In this document: positions 31,733 to 40,064 of the stretch, piece by piece
Numbering within the stretch: the stretch's first letter is position 1
How the letters are laid out: each line of letters starts with the position of its first letter
From: Leucobacter sp. Ag1
GTDB lineage: Bacteria; Actinomycetota; Actinomycetes; Actinomycetales; Microbacteriaceae
DNA length: 64,000 nucleotides
Assembly (NCBI RefSeq): GCF_000980875.1
Contig: NZ_LAYO01000111.1
Span: 62,001-126,000, forward strand
Direction of reading: 5' to 3'
Made by a program: the position numbers and the translations under genes
Notes under the pieces: generated by a model
What the model was told of the DNA's origin: nothing
Seen by the model: only the letters and a program-made list of their open reading frames with translations
Database searches by the model: none

Positions 31733-33452
31733 CCCTCGATCCCGGGACTCCCGCGGAAGCGGGCGGGAATCCGAGAACCTGAGCCGACCGAGCGACTACG
31801 ACGACGGCAACAGCGGCCGCGTCGCGTCGCAGAAGATCGAGTCGCCCGAGCTCGGCTTCGTCGGCTGGCTGCGCTGGTTCTGGCGCCAGCTCACCAGCAT
31901 GCGCGTCGCGCTCGTGCTGCTGCTGCTGCTCGCCGTCGCCGCGATCCCGGGATCCCTCGTGCCGCAGCGCAGCGCCGACCCGAACGGCGTGCTGCAGTAC
32001 CAGCAGCAGCACCCCGAGCTGTTCAAGTTCCTCGACGCGTTCCCGATCCAGGCGTTCGACGTCTACGGCTCCGTCTGGTTCTCGGCCATCTACCTGCTGC
32101 TCTTCATCTCGCTGATCGGCTGCGTGCTGCCCCGCATCCTGCACCACTGGCGCGCGCTCCGCGGACGTCCGCCGAAGACCCCGGCCCGCCTGCAGCGCAT
32201 GGCCGGGTTCTCCGAGGTCCGCATCTCCAACCCCGACGCCTCCGACGCGGAGCGCGACGAGTTCGCCGAGCGGGCGGTCGCCGAGGCTGCGGGCGTGCTG
32301 AAGAAGCAGCGCTACCGCCCCGAGATCCAGCGCGTCGAGGGGCGAGGCTCCCGTCCCGGGTCCGTGTCGGTCTCGGCCGAGCGCGGCTACCTGCGCGAGA
32401 CGGGCAACCTCGTGTTCCACCTGTCGCTCGTCGGCGTGCTGGTCAGCGTCGCTCTCGGCGGCGCCCTGAGCTTCAACGGGCAGAAGGTGCTGGTCGAGGG
32501 CGACACGCTGTTGAATCAGCTCATCGACTACGACTCGGCGAACTCGGGTCGATCCTTCGACGACTCCACGCTCTCGCCGTTCCGCATGCGGCTCGACGAC
32601 CTCGACGTGAAGTACGTCACGCCGAACGACAAGAACACGAAGGCCATCGGCCAGGTGCTCGACTACATCGCGCACGTCACGCTCATCGATCCCGACGGGT
32701 CGACCTCGAAGGACGAGATCCGGGTGAACCATCCGCTGCGCGTGCACGGCTCGCCCATCTACCTGATCGCGAACGGCTACGCGCCGACGATCACGATCAA
32801 GGATCCGAAGGGCACCGTCGTCTACAGCGAGTCGATGCCGTTCATCCCGCAGGACAACAGCACGCTGACCTCGCTCGGCGTCCTCAAGGTGCCCTACGGG
32901 CTGAAGGACACGGACGGCAAGTCGACGCAGGTCGGCCTGCGCGGCTTCTTCTACCCGACCAAGGCGGACCTCGAGAGCGGGGCGTTCACCTCGAACTACC
33001 CCGACCTGCTGAACCCCGTGCTCACGCTCGACGTGTTCTCGGGCGACCTCGGCATCGACCAAGGGATTCCGCAGTCGGTGTACGCGCTCGACACGAGCAA
33101 GATGACGCAGCTCACGGGCCGCGCGATCGACAAGAAGTCGATCGAGCTGAAGCCCGGGCAGACGACCGAGCTGCCGAACGGCATGGGCACGATCACGCTC
33201 GACAAGGTGCCTCGGTACGCATCCTTCGACGTGATGCAGAACCCGGCGCAGAACTACGTGCTGATCTTCGCGCTCGCGGCGCTCGGTGGACTGCTCACCT
33301 CGCTCTTCGTGCCGCGCCGACGCATGTGGGTGAAGGCGCAGGCGACCGAGGACGGCGTTGTGCTGCAGTACGCGGGCCTCGCCCGGGGCGACGACCCGAC
33401 GCTCGAGCGCGCGGTCGCGGAGCTGCGCGAACAGCACCGATCCCGGCTGTAG
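31716..33452 (+). CDS. resB: Cytochrome c biogenesis protein ResB (Ccs1)
   Basis: System II heme handling/ligation subunit (578 aa). After a hydrophilic tail come TM1 (LTSMRVALVLLLLLAVAAIP), the GSLVPQRSADPNGVLQYQQQ motif, TM2-3 (YLLLFISLIGCVLPRILHHW, then LVFHLSLVGVLVSVALGG), a large extracytoplasmic domain (about residues 255-510) and a last helix (NYVLIFALAALGGLLTSLFV) with a cytoplasmic tail. It works with CcsB to export heme and join it to apocytochrome c. ATG 31716 overlaps ccdA. Unusually, ccsB does not follow directly: it lies 6.6 kb away at 40065, behind a transporter block. Confidence 0.95.
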   Translation: MPRSSDPRSRDSRGSGRESENLSRPSDYDDGNSGRVASQKIESPELGFVGWLRWFWRQLTSMRVALVLLLLLAVAAIPGSLVPQRSADPNGVLQYQQQHPELFKFLDAFPIQAFDVYGSVWFSAIYLLLFISLIGCVLPRILHHWRALRGRPPKTPARLQRMAGFSEVRISNPDASDAERDEFAERAVAEAAGVLKKQRYRPEIQRVEGRGSRPGSVSVSAERGYLRETGNLVFHLSLVGVLVSVALGGALSFNGQKVLVEGDTLLNQLIDYDSANSGRSFDDSTLSPFRMRLDDLDVKYVTPNDKNTKAIGQVLDYIAHVTLIDPDGSTSKDEIRVNHPLRVHGSPIYLIANGYAPTITIKDPKGTVVYSESMPFIPQDNSTLTSLGVLKVPYGLKDTDGKSTQVGLRGFFYPTKADLESGAFTSNYPDLLNPVLTLDVFSGDLGIDQGIPQSVYALDTSKMTQLTGRAIDKKSIELKPGQTTELPNGMGTITLDKVPRYASFDVMQNPAQNYVLIFALAALGGLLTSLFVPRRRMWVKAQATEDGVVLQYAGLARGDDPTLERAVAELREQHRSRL

Positions 33453-33559
33453 GCGGGGCTCCGGCGGCCTGCGGCCCGGAGTCTGGGGCACCCCGGGCAC
33501 GGCCGGCTCGGGAAGGACCGGGCCGAGCCTTGGGAAACGCCCCGCGAAGCCCGGCTTGC

Positions 33560-33565
33560 TACCGT
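33560..33565 (+). promoter_or_regulatory. -10 box of a leaderless SRPBCC transcript
   Basis: TACCGT ends 6 nt before ATG 33572, without a Shine-Dalgarno motif between. Confidence 0.45.
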
Positions 33566-33571
33566 CGAGGC

Positions 33572-34054
33572 ATGCCCCGCACCGATACCGCCGCACGCCC
33601 GATCGCCGCGACCCCCGCCGAGGTGTACCGCGCCTTCGTCGATCCCGAGCTGCTGCTCGCCTGGCTGCCGCCGCAGGGCATGAGCGGCTCCTTCGGACGC
33701 TTCGACGCGACGCCCGGCGGCGGGTACCGCATGGCGCTCGCGTACGAGAATGCGGGGGAGCCCGGCCGGGGCCCGAAGGGCAAGACCACGGACGGCACCG
33801 ACGTGGTCGAGGCCCGCTTCGTCGAACTGGTCGAGGGGGAGCGGGTAGTGCAGGAGATCGACTTCGTCTCCGACGATCCGGCGTTCGCGGGCACCATGCT
33901 CATGACCTGGCGCGTGCGCGAGGACCCCGCGACGCCGGGCGGCAGCATCGCCGAGATCCGGGCCGAACGGGTGCCGAACGGCATCTCGGCGGTGGAGCAC
34001 GCTGTGGGTCTCGCCTCCTCGCTCGCGAATCTCGCGCGCCTCTTCGCCGCCTGA
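33572..34054 (+). CDS. SRPBCC family protein (AHSA1-type START-like domain)
   Basis: A 160-residue helix-grip protein of the AHSA1/CalC-like SRPBCC group. It opens with AATPAEVYRAFVDPELLLAW and has the alternating strands MSGSFGRFDATPGGGYRMAL and ARFVELVEGERVVQEIDF, closing with the long C-terminal helix GISAVEHAVGLASSLANLA that lids the cavity. Such proteins bind hydrophobic ligands; no enzymatic residues are evident. It has its own leaderless promoter, is separate from the resB operon by 119 bp, and converges on the polyamine-type permease gene with a long hairpin between. Confidence 0.88.
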   Translation: MPRTDTAARPIAATPAEVYRAFVDPELLLAWLPPQGMSGSFGRFDATPGGGYRMALAYENAGEPGRGPKGKTTDGTDVVEARFVELVEGERVVQEIDFVSDDPAFAGTMLMTWRVREDPATPGGSIAEIRAERVPNGISAVEHAVGLASSLANLARLFAA

Positions 34055-34094
34055 CCCGGGTCACGGCCCCGCTCCACCCAGCCCAGAAATGCGT

Positions 34095-34151
34095 CGAGTG
34101 GCGGCAAACGCTTCTGAAGGGGTCTCCATCAGATGGGTTTGCCGCCACTCG
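34095..34151. terminator. Long hairpin between convergent genes (bidirectional terminator or repeat element)
   Basis: A perfect 15-bp stem (34095-34109 with 34137-34151, arm CGAGTGGCGGCAAAC) encloses a second short stem (TCTGA 34113-34117 with TCAGA 34129-34133). It lies between the SRPBCC and permease genes, which end facing each other, so a two-way terminator is likely. There is no clear T-run on either side; it could also be a dispersed repeat. Confidence 0.6.
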
Positions 34152-34177
34152 GCGGAACCGGCGAAGCCAGGCGTTCC

Positions 34178-34984
34178 CTACTTCCCCTTCACCTCGCCGC
34201 CTCCGTTGCCGAGCTTCTGCGCGATGGCGATCGGCACGATCGAGATGACGATCAGCACGACGGCGATCACGGCGATGATCGGCGCCTGCGCCGGGCGCAG
34301 CATGTTGTTCATGATGAAGATCGGCAGCGTGGTCACGCCCTCGCCCGCGGTGAACGTGGTGACGATGATCTCGTCGAACGACAGCGCGAACGCGAGCAGC
34401 CCGCCGGCGAGCAGAGCGGAGCGCAGCTGCGGGAACGTCACCAGCCGGAACGTGGTCCAGACGCCGGCCCCGAGGTCGGCGGAGGCCTCCTCGAGATTGG
34501 TCCCCATGCGGCGCAGGCGCGCGATCACGTTGTTGAACACGGTCACGATGCAGAAGGTGGCGTGCGCGACCGCGACGGTCCAGAGCGCGAGGTCCACGCC
34601 GAGGATGGTGCGGAAGAAGTTGTTCAGCGCGATACCGGTGACGATGCCGGGCAGCGCGATCGGCAGGATCACGAGCAGGTTCACCGCCTCGCGTCCGAAG
34701 AACTTGAAGCGCTGCAGCGCGAGGGAGATGAGCGTGCCGAGCACGAGTGCGATCGCGGTCGCGATCACCGCGATGAGCAGGCTCGTCCCGGTCGCCTGGA
34801 TCGCGCCCGCGTTGGTGAAGGCGCGGCCCCACCACTCGAGCGTGAAGCCGGGCGGCGGCCAGGTGAGGGACTTCGAGGTGGAGAACGAGTTCAGTACCAC
34901 GACGAGCAGCGGCAGGTAGATCGCCGCGAGGATCACCCCGGTGACGATGCCGAGGGTGAGACGCGAGGGCTTCGAGAGTCGCAT
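34178..34984 (-). CDS. Polyamine-type ABC transporter permease (PotC-like)
   Basis: Membrane subunit (268 aa) of a spermidine/putrescine-type importer. TM1 is GIVTGVILAAIYLPLLVVVLN, followed by the PotC-family FTLEWWGRAFTN; the coupling loop is EEASADLGAGVWTTFRLVTF, and LAFALSFDEIIVTTFTAGEG is highly typical of PotC. It is the last gene of a four-gene minus-strand operon (ATPase, binding protein, PotB-like, PotC-like) and starts 15 nt after the PotB-like stop. The C-terminus ends GGGEVKGK. Substrate may be a polyamine or another cation. Confidence 0.93.
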   Translation of the reverse strand: MRLSKPSRLTLGIVTGVILAAIYLPLLVVVLNSFSTSKSLTWPPPGFTLEWWGRAFTNAGAIQATGTSLLIAVIATAIALVLGTLISLALQRFKFFGREAVNLLVILPIALPGIVTGIALNNFFRTILGVDLALWTVAVAHATFCIVTVFNNVIARLRRMGTNLEEASADLGAGVWTTFRLVTFPQLRSALLAGGLLAFALSFDEIIVTTFTAGEGVTTLPIFIMNNMLRPAQAPIIAVIAVVLIVISIVPIAIAQKLGNGGGEVKGK

Positions 34985-34999
34985 GTTCGGGCTCCTGCT

Positions 35000-35914
35000 C
35001 TAGAGATTGTCGAGCGCGCCGGTGCGGCGCACGATGAACAGGTAGATGAAGATGATCACCATCGGGATCAGCGCGATCGCGGACGCGAGCGGTAGGTTGT
35101 TGGCGCTGCCGACGTTGTCGTAGACGAGGTTGCCGAGCATCTGGCTGGTGCCGCCCACGATGCGCACGGTGATGTAGTCGCCGAGCGAGAGCGAGAAGCT
35201 GAAGATGGTGCCGGCGATGATCGCGGGGACCGCCATCGGCAGCACGACCGAGCGGATCGTGCGCCAGCTCTTGCCGCCGAGGTCGCTCGACGCCTCGAGC
35301 AGCGAATCGGGCACGCGTTCGAGTCCGGCCTGGATCGGCAGGATCACGTAGGGCAGCCACAGGTAGGCGAGGGTGATGATGGTCGCGGGGAGCCCGTAGC
35401 CGGGGGTGCCTCCGCCGACGGGGGTGAGCAGCCACGAGAGCAGGCCGTCCTCCGACAGCACGGAGCGCCAGGCGTACGCCTTCACCAGGTACGACGCCCA
35501 GAGCGGGGTGAGCACGAGGATCATCAGGATCCGCTGCGTGCGCGGCGAAGCGACCTTCGCCATGAAGAAGGCGATGGGGAGCGCGAGCGCCACATCGATC
35601 ACGGTCACGCAGAGCGCGACGAAGACGGTGCGCAGGGTGACCGTCTGGTAGAGCGAGTCGGTGACGACGCCGATGATGTTGTCGAGCGTGAACGTGGTGT
35701 TGATCGCACCGGTGAAGCTGTCCGTGGTCCAGAACGCGGTGACGAGCAGCAGCACGAGGGCGACGATGTAGACGAGGCCGAGCCAGAAGAGCGGCGCGGT
35801 CAGCAGCATGGTGAGGCGGAAGCGCGGGTGCGCGTACAGGAAGGAGGAGAAGCGTCGGGCGATGCTCGGCGGACGCGCTGCGATGGCGGCGGGGGCTGCG
35901 GTGGAGGTGCTCAT
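35000..35914 (-). CDS. Polyamine-type ABC transporter permease (PotB-like)
   Basis: Membrane subunit (304 aa). A Ser/Ala/Pro-rich cytoplasmic tail precedes TM1 (MLLTAPLFWLGLVYIVALVL); LVLTPLWASYLVKAYAWRSV is the PotB-family signature, and the coupling loop is DSLLEASSDLGGKSWRTIRS. An ATYLWLPYVILP-type block and the FSFSLSLGDYITVRIVGG stretch support PotB identity. It pairs with the following PotC-like subunit to form a heterodimer, and lies 81 nt downstream of the binding protein gene. Confidence 0.93.
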   Translation of the reverse strand: MSTSTAAPAAIAARPPSIARRFSSFLYAHPRFRLTMLLTAPLFWLGLVYIVALVLLLVTAFWTTDSFTGAINTTFTLDNIIGVVTDSLYQTVTLRTVFVALCVTVIDVALALPIAFFMAKVASPRTQRILMILVLTPLWASYLVKAYAWRSVLSEDGLLSWLLTPVGGGTPGYGLPATIITLAYLWLPYVILPIQAGLERVPDSLLEASSDLGGKSWRTIRSVVLPMAVPAIIAGTIFSFSLSLGDYITVRIVGGTSQMLGNLVYDNVGSANNLPLASAIALIPMVIIFIYLFIVRRTGALDNL

Positions 35915-35995
35915 GGGGTCTGGATCCTCTCGGGTGGGACGGGGGCCGGGGCGGGGAGGCGTTGCACGCCTCCCCGCCGTGGGACGCCGAGCGTC

Positions 35996-37180
35996 CTAGC
36001 CCTTGATCTCCTGCCAGGCCTTGGTCCAGGCCGCGTAGTCGATGCACTTCACGTCGGTGCGTCCGTCGACGCAGTCGGCGATGGGCGTGGTCCAGTACCA
36101 GATGTTCTTCGCGTACTCGGCGTCGCCCGCGTGGTACGCCTCGCAGTCGTCGCGGAACTTGCAGGCCTCCTGGCTGGAGGGAGCCTCACCGAAGTAGGCG
36201 GTCGCTTCGGCGTTGGCCTTCGGGCTCGAGATGTAGTCGAGCCACGCGTACGCGCAGTTCGGGCTCTTCGACTTGGACGAGATCATCCAGGTGTCGCTCC
36301 ATCCGGTGGCGCCCTCCTTCGGGATCGTCACCGCGGTGCTGCCGCCCTCGCCGGCGAGCACGTTCTGGATCACCTGCCAGCTGGTGCCGACGACGCTGGT
36401 GCCGGACTTGAACGACTGCACCTCCTTCAGGTAGTCGCCCCAGTACTCGGAGATGTTCGGCTTCTGCTCCTTGAGGAGATTCACGGCCGCATCGAACTGC
36501 TTCTGGTCGAGCGCGTAGGGGTTCTTGATGCCGAGGTCGGGCTGGTGCGCCATCAGGTACATCGCGGCGTCCGCGATGTAGATGGGCGAGTCGTACGCGG
36601 TCACCTTGCCCTTGTGGTCGCCGGCCTTCTCGAAGACGACGTCCCACGAGTCGGGCGCGGTCGGGAAGGTCTTGGTGTCGTACATCAGCACGTTCGCGCC
36701 GTAGCCGTGGGGGACTCCGTAGGACTTGCCGTCGACCGTGTTCCAGGCGCGATCCTTCAGGAAGCTGAAGATCCCGTCGTAGTTCTTCAGGAGCTTCGTG
36801 TTGACGGGTGCCACGGCGCCGGAGGCGACGAGGCGGAGCGAGGCGTCGCCCGAGGCCGAGATCACGTCGTAGTTGCCGGTCTTCATGAGGTTGAACGCCT
36901 CGTCCGAAGTTCCGAAGGTCTTAGTGGTGACGGTGCAGCCGGTCTCCTTCTCGAACGGCGTGACCCAGTCGACCTTCGGGTCGTTGGAGCCGTCCTCGAC
37001 GTAGCCGGGCCAGGCGAGGATCGAGACGGACCCCTCGGTCTTGCCGAGCTTCTCGGCCTCCTTCACGGTGCCTCCGCCGCCACCGCTGTTCGCGGTGCCG
37101 CATCCGGCGAGCATCAGGGTCAGCGCTGCCGCACTCGCCAGGGCGATTGCGACGCGACGCTGCGTCATCTTGCGGGTCAT
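35996..37180 (-). CDS. Polyamine-type ABC transporter substrate-binding lipoprotein (PotD-like)
   Basis: Binding protein (394 aa) with signal peptide and lipobox (LMLAGCGTANS), a Gly-rich linker, and the PotD-like opening SVSILAWPGYVEDGS. Later blocks are FEKETGCTVTTKTFGTSDEA, YDVISASGDASLRL, NTVDGKSYGVPHGYGANVLM and VVGTSWQVIQNVL. The fold is that of spermidine/putrescine and gamma-aminobutyrate binders. It contains three C-terminal cysteines (ACKFRDDCEAY, ADCVDGRTDVKCID) that probably form disulfides, unusual for PotD. The start is ATG 37180, with a second Met four codons later as an alternative. Confidence 0.92.
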   Translation of the reverse strand: MTRKMTQRRVAIALASAAALTLMLAGCGTANSGGGGGTVKEAEKLGKTEGSVSILAWPGYVEDGSNDPKVDWVTPFEKETGCTVTTKTFGTSDEAFNLMKTGNYDVISASGDASLRLVASGAVAPVNTKLLKNYDGIFSFLKDRAWNTVDGKSYGVPHGYGANVLMYDTKTFPTAPDSWDVVFEKAGDHKGKVTAYDSPIYIADAAMYLMAHQPDLGIKNPYALDQKQFDAAVNLLKEQKPNISEYWGDYLKEVQSFKSGTSVVGTSWQVIQNVLAGEGGSTAVTIPKEGATGWSDTWMISSKSKSPNCAYAWLDYISSPKANAEATAYFGEAPSSQEACKFRDDCEAYHAGDAEYAKNIWYWTTPIADCVDGRTDVKCIDYAAWTKAWQEIKG

Positions 37181-37285
37181 GGGTTCCTCTCCTCGAGGGT
37201 GTGACGGATCGGCGGCTTCGCCGATCCTGGGTCGGATCGAAATGTGGGTCGGGTACGGGGTACGGGGGCTGGTCCGGGTGCCGGA

Positions 37286-38332
37286 TCAGGCGGCGAGCGG
37301 TGCCGGGACGTCGAGCGCGACGATGGCGCTCTCGTGCCACTCGACGAACACGTGCTGGCCGCGCAGGTCGCCGCGGTCGCCGCTCGCGTTCTGCTCGAGC
37401 ACGCTCACGCGCTGGCCCGCCTCGAGATCGACCACGACGCGGGTCGAGTTGCCGAGGTAGATCGACTCGACCACGGTGCCCGGGGCGCTCAGCGTGCCGG
37501 GCTCCGCGGCCCGCTCGGCGGCGAGTCGCATCTTCTCGGGCCGGATGGAGTGCTCGCCGATGCGCGCGAGCAGCCGCTGCGAGAGCTCGGCGTCGAACAG
37601 ATTGGTGGTGCCGACGAAGTCCGCGACGAAGCGGGACCCCGGACGTTCGTAGAGCTCCGCCGGGGTGCCGAGCTGCTCGATCCGGCCGGCGTTGAACACC
37701 GCGATCCGGTCCGACAGGGTCAGCGCCTCCTCCTGATCGTGCGTGACGAAGATGAAGGTGATGCCGAGGTCGCGCTGGATCTGCTTCAGCTCGACCTGCA
37801 TCTGCTCGCGCAGTTTGAGATCGAGGGCGCCGAGCGGTTCGTCGAGCAGCAGCGCCGCGGGTTCCACGACGGTGGCGCGGGCGAGAGCGACGCGCTGGCG
37901 CTGCCCGCCGGACAGCTGCGACGGCATGCGCTCGGCGACGTGCTCGAGCCGCACCGACTCGAGGGCCTTCATGGCGCGGGCCTTGCGCTCACCGCGGGAG
38001 ACGCCGCGGACGCGGAGTCCGTAGGCCACGTTCTCGAGCACGTTCATGTGCGGGAACAGTGCGTAGTCCTGGAACACGGTGTTGACGTTGCGATCGAACG
38101 GGGCCTTCGCGGTGACGTCCTCGCCGAAGAGCTCGACCGTGCCCGAGGTGGGCTGCTCGAATCCGGCGATGAGCCTCAGCACGGTGGTCTTGCCGGAGCC
38201 GGAGGGGCCGAGCATCGAGAAGAACTCGCCCCTGCCGATCTCGAGGTCGACGTGGTCGACCGCGGTGACGGTGCCGAATTCGCGGGTGAGGCCGGTGAGT
38301 CGGATGGCCGGTTCGAGCTGCGGTGCAGTCAT
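37286..38332 (-). CDS. Polyamine-type ABC transporter ATP-binding protein (PotA-like)
   Basis: ATPase (348 aa) with nucleotide-binding domain and C-terminal TOBE regulatory domain. Walker A is GPSGSGKTTVLRLIAGFE, Q-loop VFQDYALFPHMNVLENV, signature LSGGQRQRVALARA, Walker B ALLLDEPLGALDLKLRE, and the switch VTHDQEEALTLSDRIAV. TOBE spans about residues 240-340 (SIRPEKMRLA, then NSTRVVVDLEAGQRVSVL). AAAGGAG lies 6 nt before ATG 38332, better than the upstream Met codons at 38368 and 38338. It heads the operon and is divergent from the GntR-type gene. Confidence 0.93.
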   Translation of the reverse strand: MTAPQLEPAIRLTGLTREFGTVTAVDHVDLEIGRGEFFSMLGPSGSGKTTVLRLIAGFEQPTSGTVELFGEDVTAKAPFDRNVNTVFQDYALFPHMNVLENVAYGLRVRGVSRGERKARAMKALESVRLEHVAERMPSQLSGGQRQRVALARATVVEPAALLLDEPLGALDLKLREQMQVELKQIQRDLGITFIFVTHDQEEALTLSDRIAVFNAGRIEQLGTPAELYERPGSRFVADFVGTTNLFDAELSQRLLARIGEHSIRPEKMRLAAERAAEPGTLSAPGTVVESIYLGNSTRVVVDLEAGQRVSVLEQNASGDRGDLRGQHVFVEWHESAIVALDVPAPLAA

Positions 38333-38449
38333 GAACATCTCCTTTGATGTGTGGATAGCGACAATCATATGACTCCAGATGTTTAACGCAAGTCGGTCAT
38401 GTTACGGTGAAGCAACGATCGACGAACGGACCGACGGAGGTGAGGCCGG

Positions 38450-39205
38450 ATGCCGCGGGATCTCGCCCAGGCGGACGCCGCACGCGCCGTCGTGTTCACG
38501 CCCCTCGACGGCGTCGGCCGCGGGGAGCGCGTGGCTCAGCGCCTGCGCGACGCGATCCTCTCGGGAATCCTGCGCGACGGCGAACGGCTCCCCAGCGAGA
38601 GCGAGACGGCGCGCCGCTTCGGCGTGGCCGTCGTGACCGCGCGCGAAGCGCTCGAATCGCTCCGTGAGCAGAAGCTCGTGCAGACCCGACGCGGACGCGA
38701 GGGCGGCAGCTTCGTCACCTTCGACCGCGAGCGCGCCGCGCGCCTCATGGACGAGCGGGTCTGCGGGATGAGCCGCGGCGAGCTGCGCGATTTCGCGCTC
38801 TACTACGCGGCGATCGCGGGAGCCGCCGCTGAGGCGGCCGCGGATCGTGCGGGGCCGGAGGACCTGGAGCGGCTCGCCGAACTCGAGGACGGACCCGTCG
38901 AGGAATCCCTCGGAGCCGCGCGCCGAGCCGTCGGGCGATTCCAGCTCGAGGTCGCCGCGCTCTCGCAGTCCCCGCGACTCGTCCGCGCCGAGCTCACGCT
39001 GCAGGTCGAAGCGGGCAGCCTGCTCTGGCTCTGGCTGCGCGAACCGGAGGGGCGCGAGCGCAGCAGCCTCGCCCGTGCGAAGATCCTGGAGTCGCTCGCG
39101 CGCGGACCGGAAGCGGCCCGCGCCGCCGCGACGGCGCACATCGAGGCGGCTGCCGACTGGCTCATCGAGGAGAAGGAACGGCTCGAAGCCGCTCTCGAGG
39201 GATGA
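38450..39205 (+). CDS. FadR-type GntR-family transcriptional regulator
   Basis: A 251-residue regulator. The N-terminal winged helix (about residues 28-95) has RVAQRLRDAILSGILRDGER, LPSESETARRFGVAVVTARE and ALESLREQKLVQTRRGREGG; the C-terminal all-helical FCD-like domain (about residues 105-245) would bind an organic acid or metal. The 117-bp gap to the divergent PotA-like gene holds both promoters, so it is the likely repressor of the transporter. GGAGG lies ahead of ATG 38450. The next gene, encoding a Cache-domain protein, starts 13 nt after the stop and is probably co-transcribed. Confidence 0.9.
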   Translation: MPRDLAQADAARAVVFTPLDGVGRGERVAQRLRDAILSGILRDGERLPSESETARRFGVAVVTAREALESLREQKLVQTRRGREGGSFVTFDRERAARLMDERVCGMSRGELRDFALYYAAIAGAAAEAAADRAGPEDLERLAELEDGPVEESLGAARRAVGRFQLEVAALSQSPRLVRAELTLQVEAGSLLWLWLREPEGRERSSLARAKILESLARGPEAARAAATAHIEAAADWLIEEKERLEAALEG

Positions 39206-39218
39206 AAGGACATCACTC

Positions 39219-40022
39219 ATGATCGGAGACAACGGGGACTCCGCTCGTCACGCCGCGCAGGAGGTCGGAGAGGCCTTCGGCGCGGTGTTCCGCACGGTCG
39301 ACGACTGGGGTGCGGAAATCCGTCGCGCGCTGGAAGCGCCGGGGCAGGCGCCGCCGACGGCGAAGCGGCTCGACCCGATCGTGGGCGACCTCGCGATCCC
39401 GCAACTGCTCGACGACGGGCTCATCACCGGAGCGGGTTTCGTCTCCGCCCCGGGGTTCCTGGGGGACGCCGCGTGGCACCTCGCATGGTGGCTGCGGCGC
39501 CTCGAGATCCCGGCCGAGCGCGGTCCCGACGCTGCACTGCGCCGGCTCGCGACCGTCGACGACCCCGAGGCCGAGCAGTTCCGCGACTACACGACGCTCG
39601 AGTGGTGGAAGGTGCCCGCGACCACGGGGCGCAGGCACGTCACCGGCCCCTACGTGGACTACCTGTGCACCGACGACTACACCGTCACCATCACCGCACT
39701 GGTCGGCGAGGTCGGCCGGCCTTCGGGCGTGGTCGGAGCGGACGTGCACGTCTCGCGCATGGAGCGCGCGCTGATGCCGGTGCTGCGCTCGGTGCCCGGG
39801 GCGGTCACGATCGTGAGCCACGCGGGTCGAGTCATCATCTCGAACGAGACCCGGCGCGCACCGGGATCGCTGCTCCGCATCCCCGGTGTCTCCGAAGCGC
39901 TCGCGGACCTGCTCGCGGAGGATCCGGAGGCCGGGCGCGGGGCGGGGATCGAGCTCGATCTGCCCGACGCGAAGGTGCTGCGGTGCGGCGACGCCCCGCT
40001 CGGGCTCGTGTTCCACGACTGA
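39219..40022 (+). CDS. Cache-domain-containing protein without membrane anchor
   Basis: A 267-residue protein with no signal peptide or membrane helix. The middle and end match the PDC/Cache sensor fold: GFVSAPGFLGDAAWHLAWWL, then YTTLEWWKVPATTGRRHVTG, GPYVDYLCTDDYTVTITALV and VGADVHVSRMERALMPVLRS, with a closing strand GAVTIVSHAGRVIISNETR. Cache domains normally sense small molecules outside the cell as part of chemoreceptors and kinases; here the domain seems to stand alone in the cytoplasm. I recall similar proteins next to GntR regulators and polyamine-type transporters in other actinobacteria. It may bind the transported ligand and modulate the regulator. AAAGGA precedes ATG 39219. Confidence 0.8.
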   Translation: MIGDNGDSARHAAQEVGEAFGAVFRTVDDWGAEIRRALEAPGQAPPTAKRLDPIVGDLAIPQLLDDGLITGAGFVSAPGFLGDAAWHLAWWLRRLEIPAERGPDAALRRLATVDDPEAEQFRDYTTLEWWKVPATTGRRHVTGPYVDYLCTDDYTVTITALVGEVGRPSGVVGADVHVSRMERALMPVLRSVPGAVTIVSHAGRVIISNETRRAPGSLLRIPGVSEALADLLAEDPEAGRGAGIELDLPDAKVLRCGDAPLGLVFHD

Positions 40023-40050
40023 GCCGGTTCGCGCGCTCAGGCTCAGCGGA

Positions 40051-40056
40051 TAGAAT
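40051..40056 (+). promoter_or_regulatory. -10 box of the ccsB transcript
   Basis: TAGAAT ends 8 nt before GTG 40065, giving ccsB its own, nearly leaderless promoter now that it is apart from resB. Confidence 0.5.
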
Positions 40057-40064
40057 GCGGAGCT

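Noticed and set aside
38333-38449. FadR/GntR operator in the divergent gap
   Set aside because: The gap is AT-richer and must hold both promoters, but I found no clear TNGTNNNACNA-type palindrome to name.
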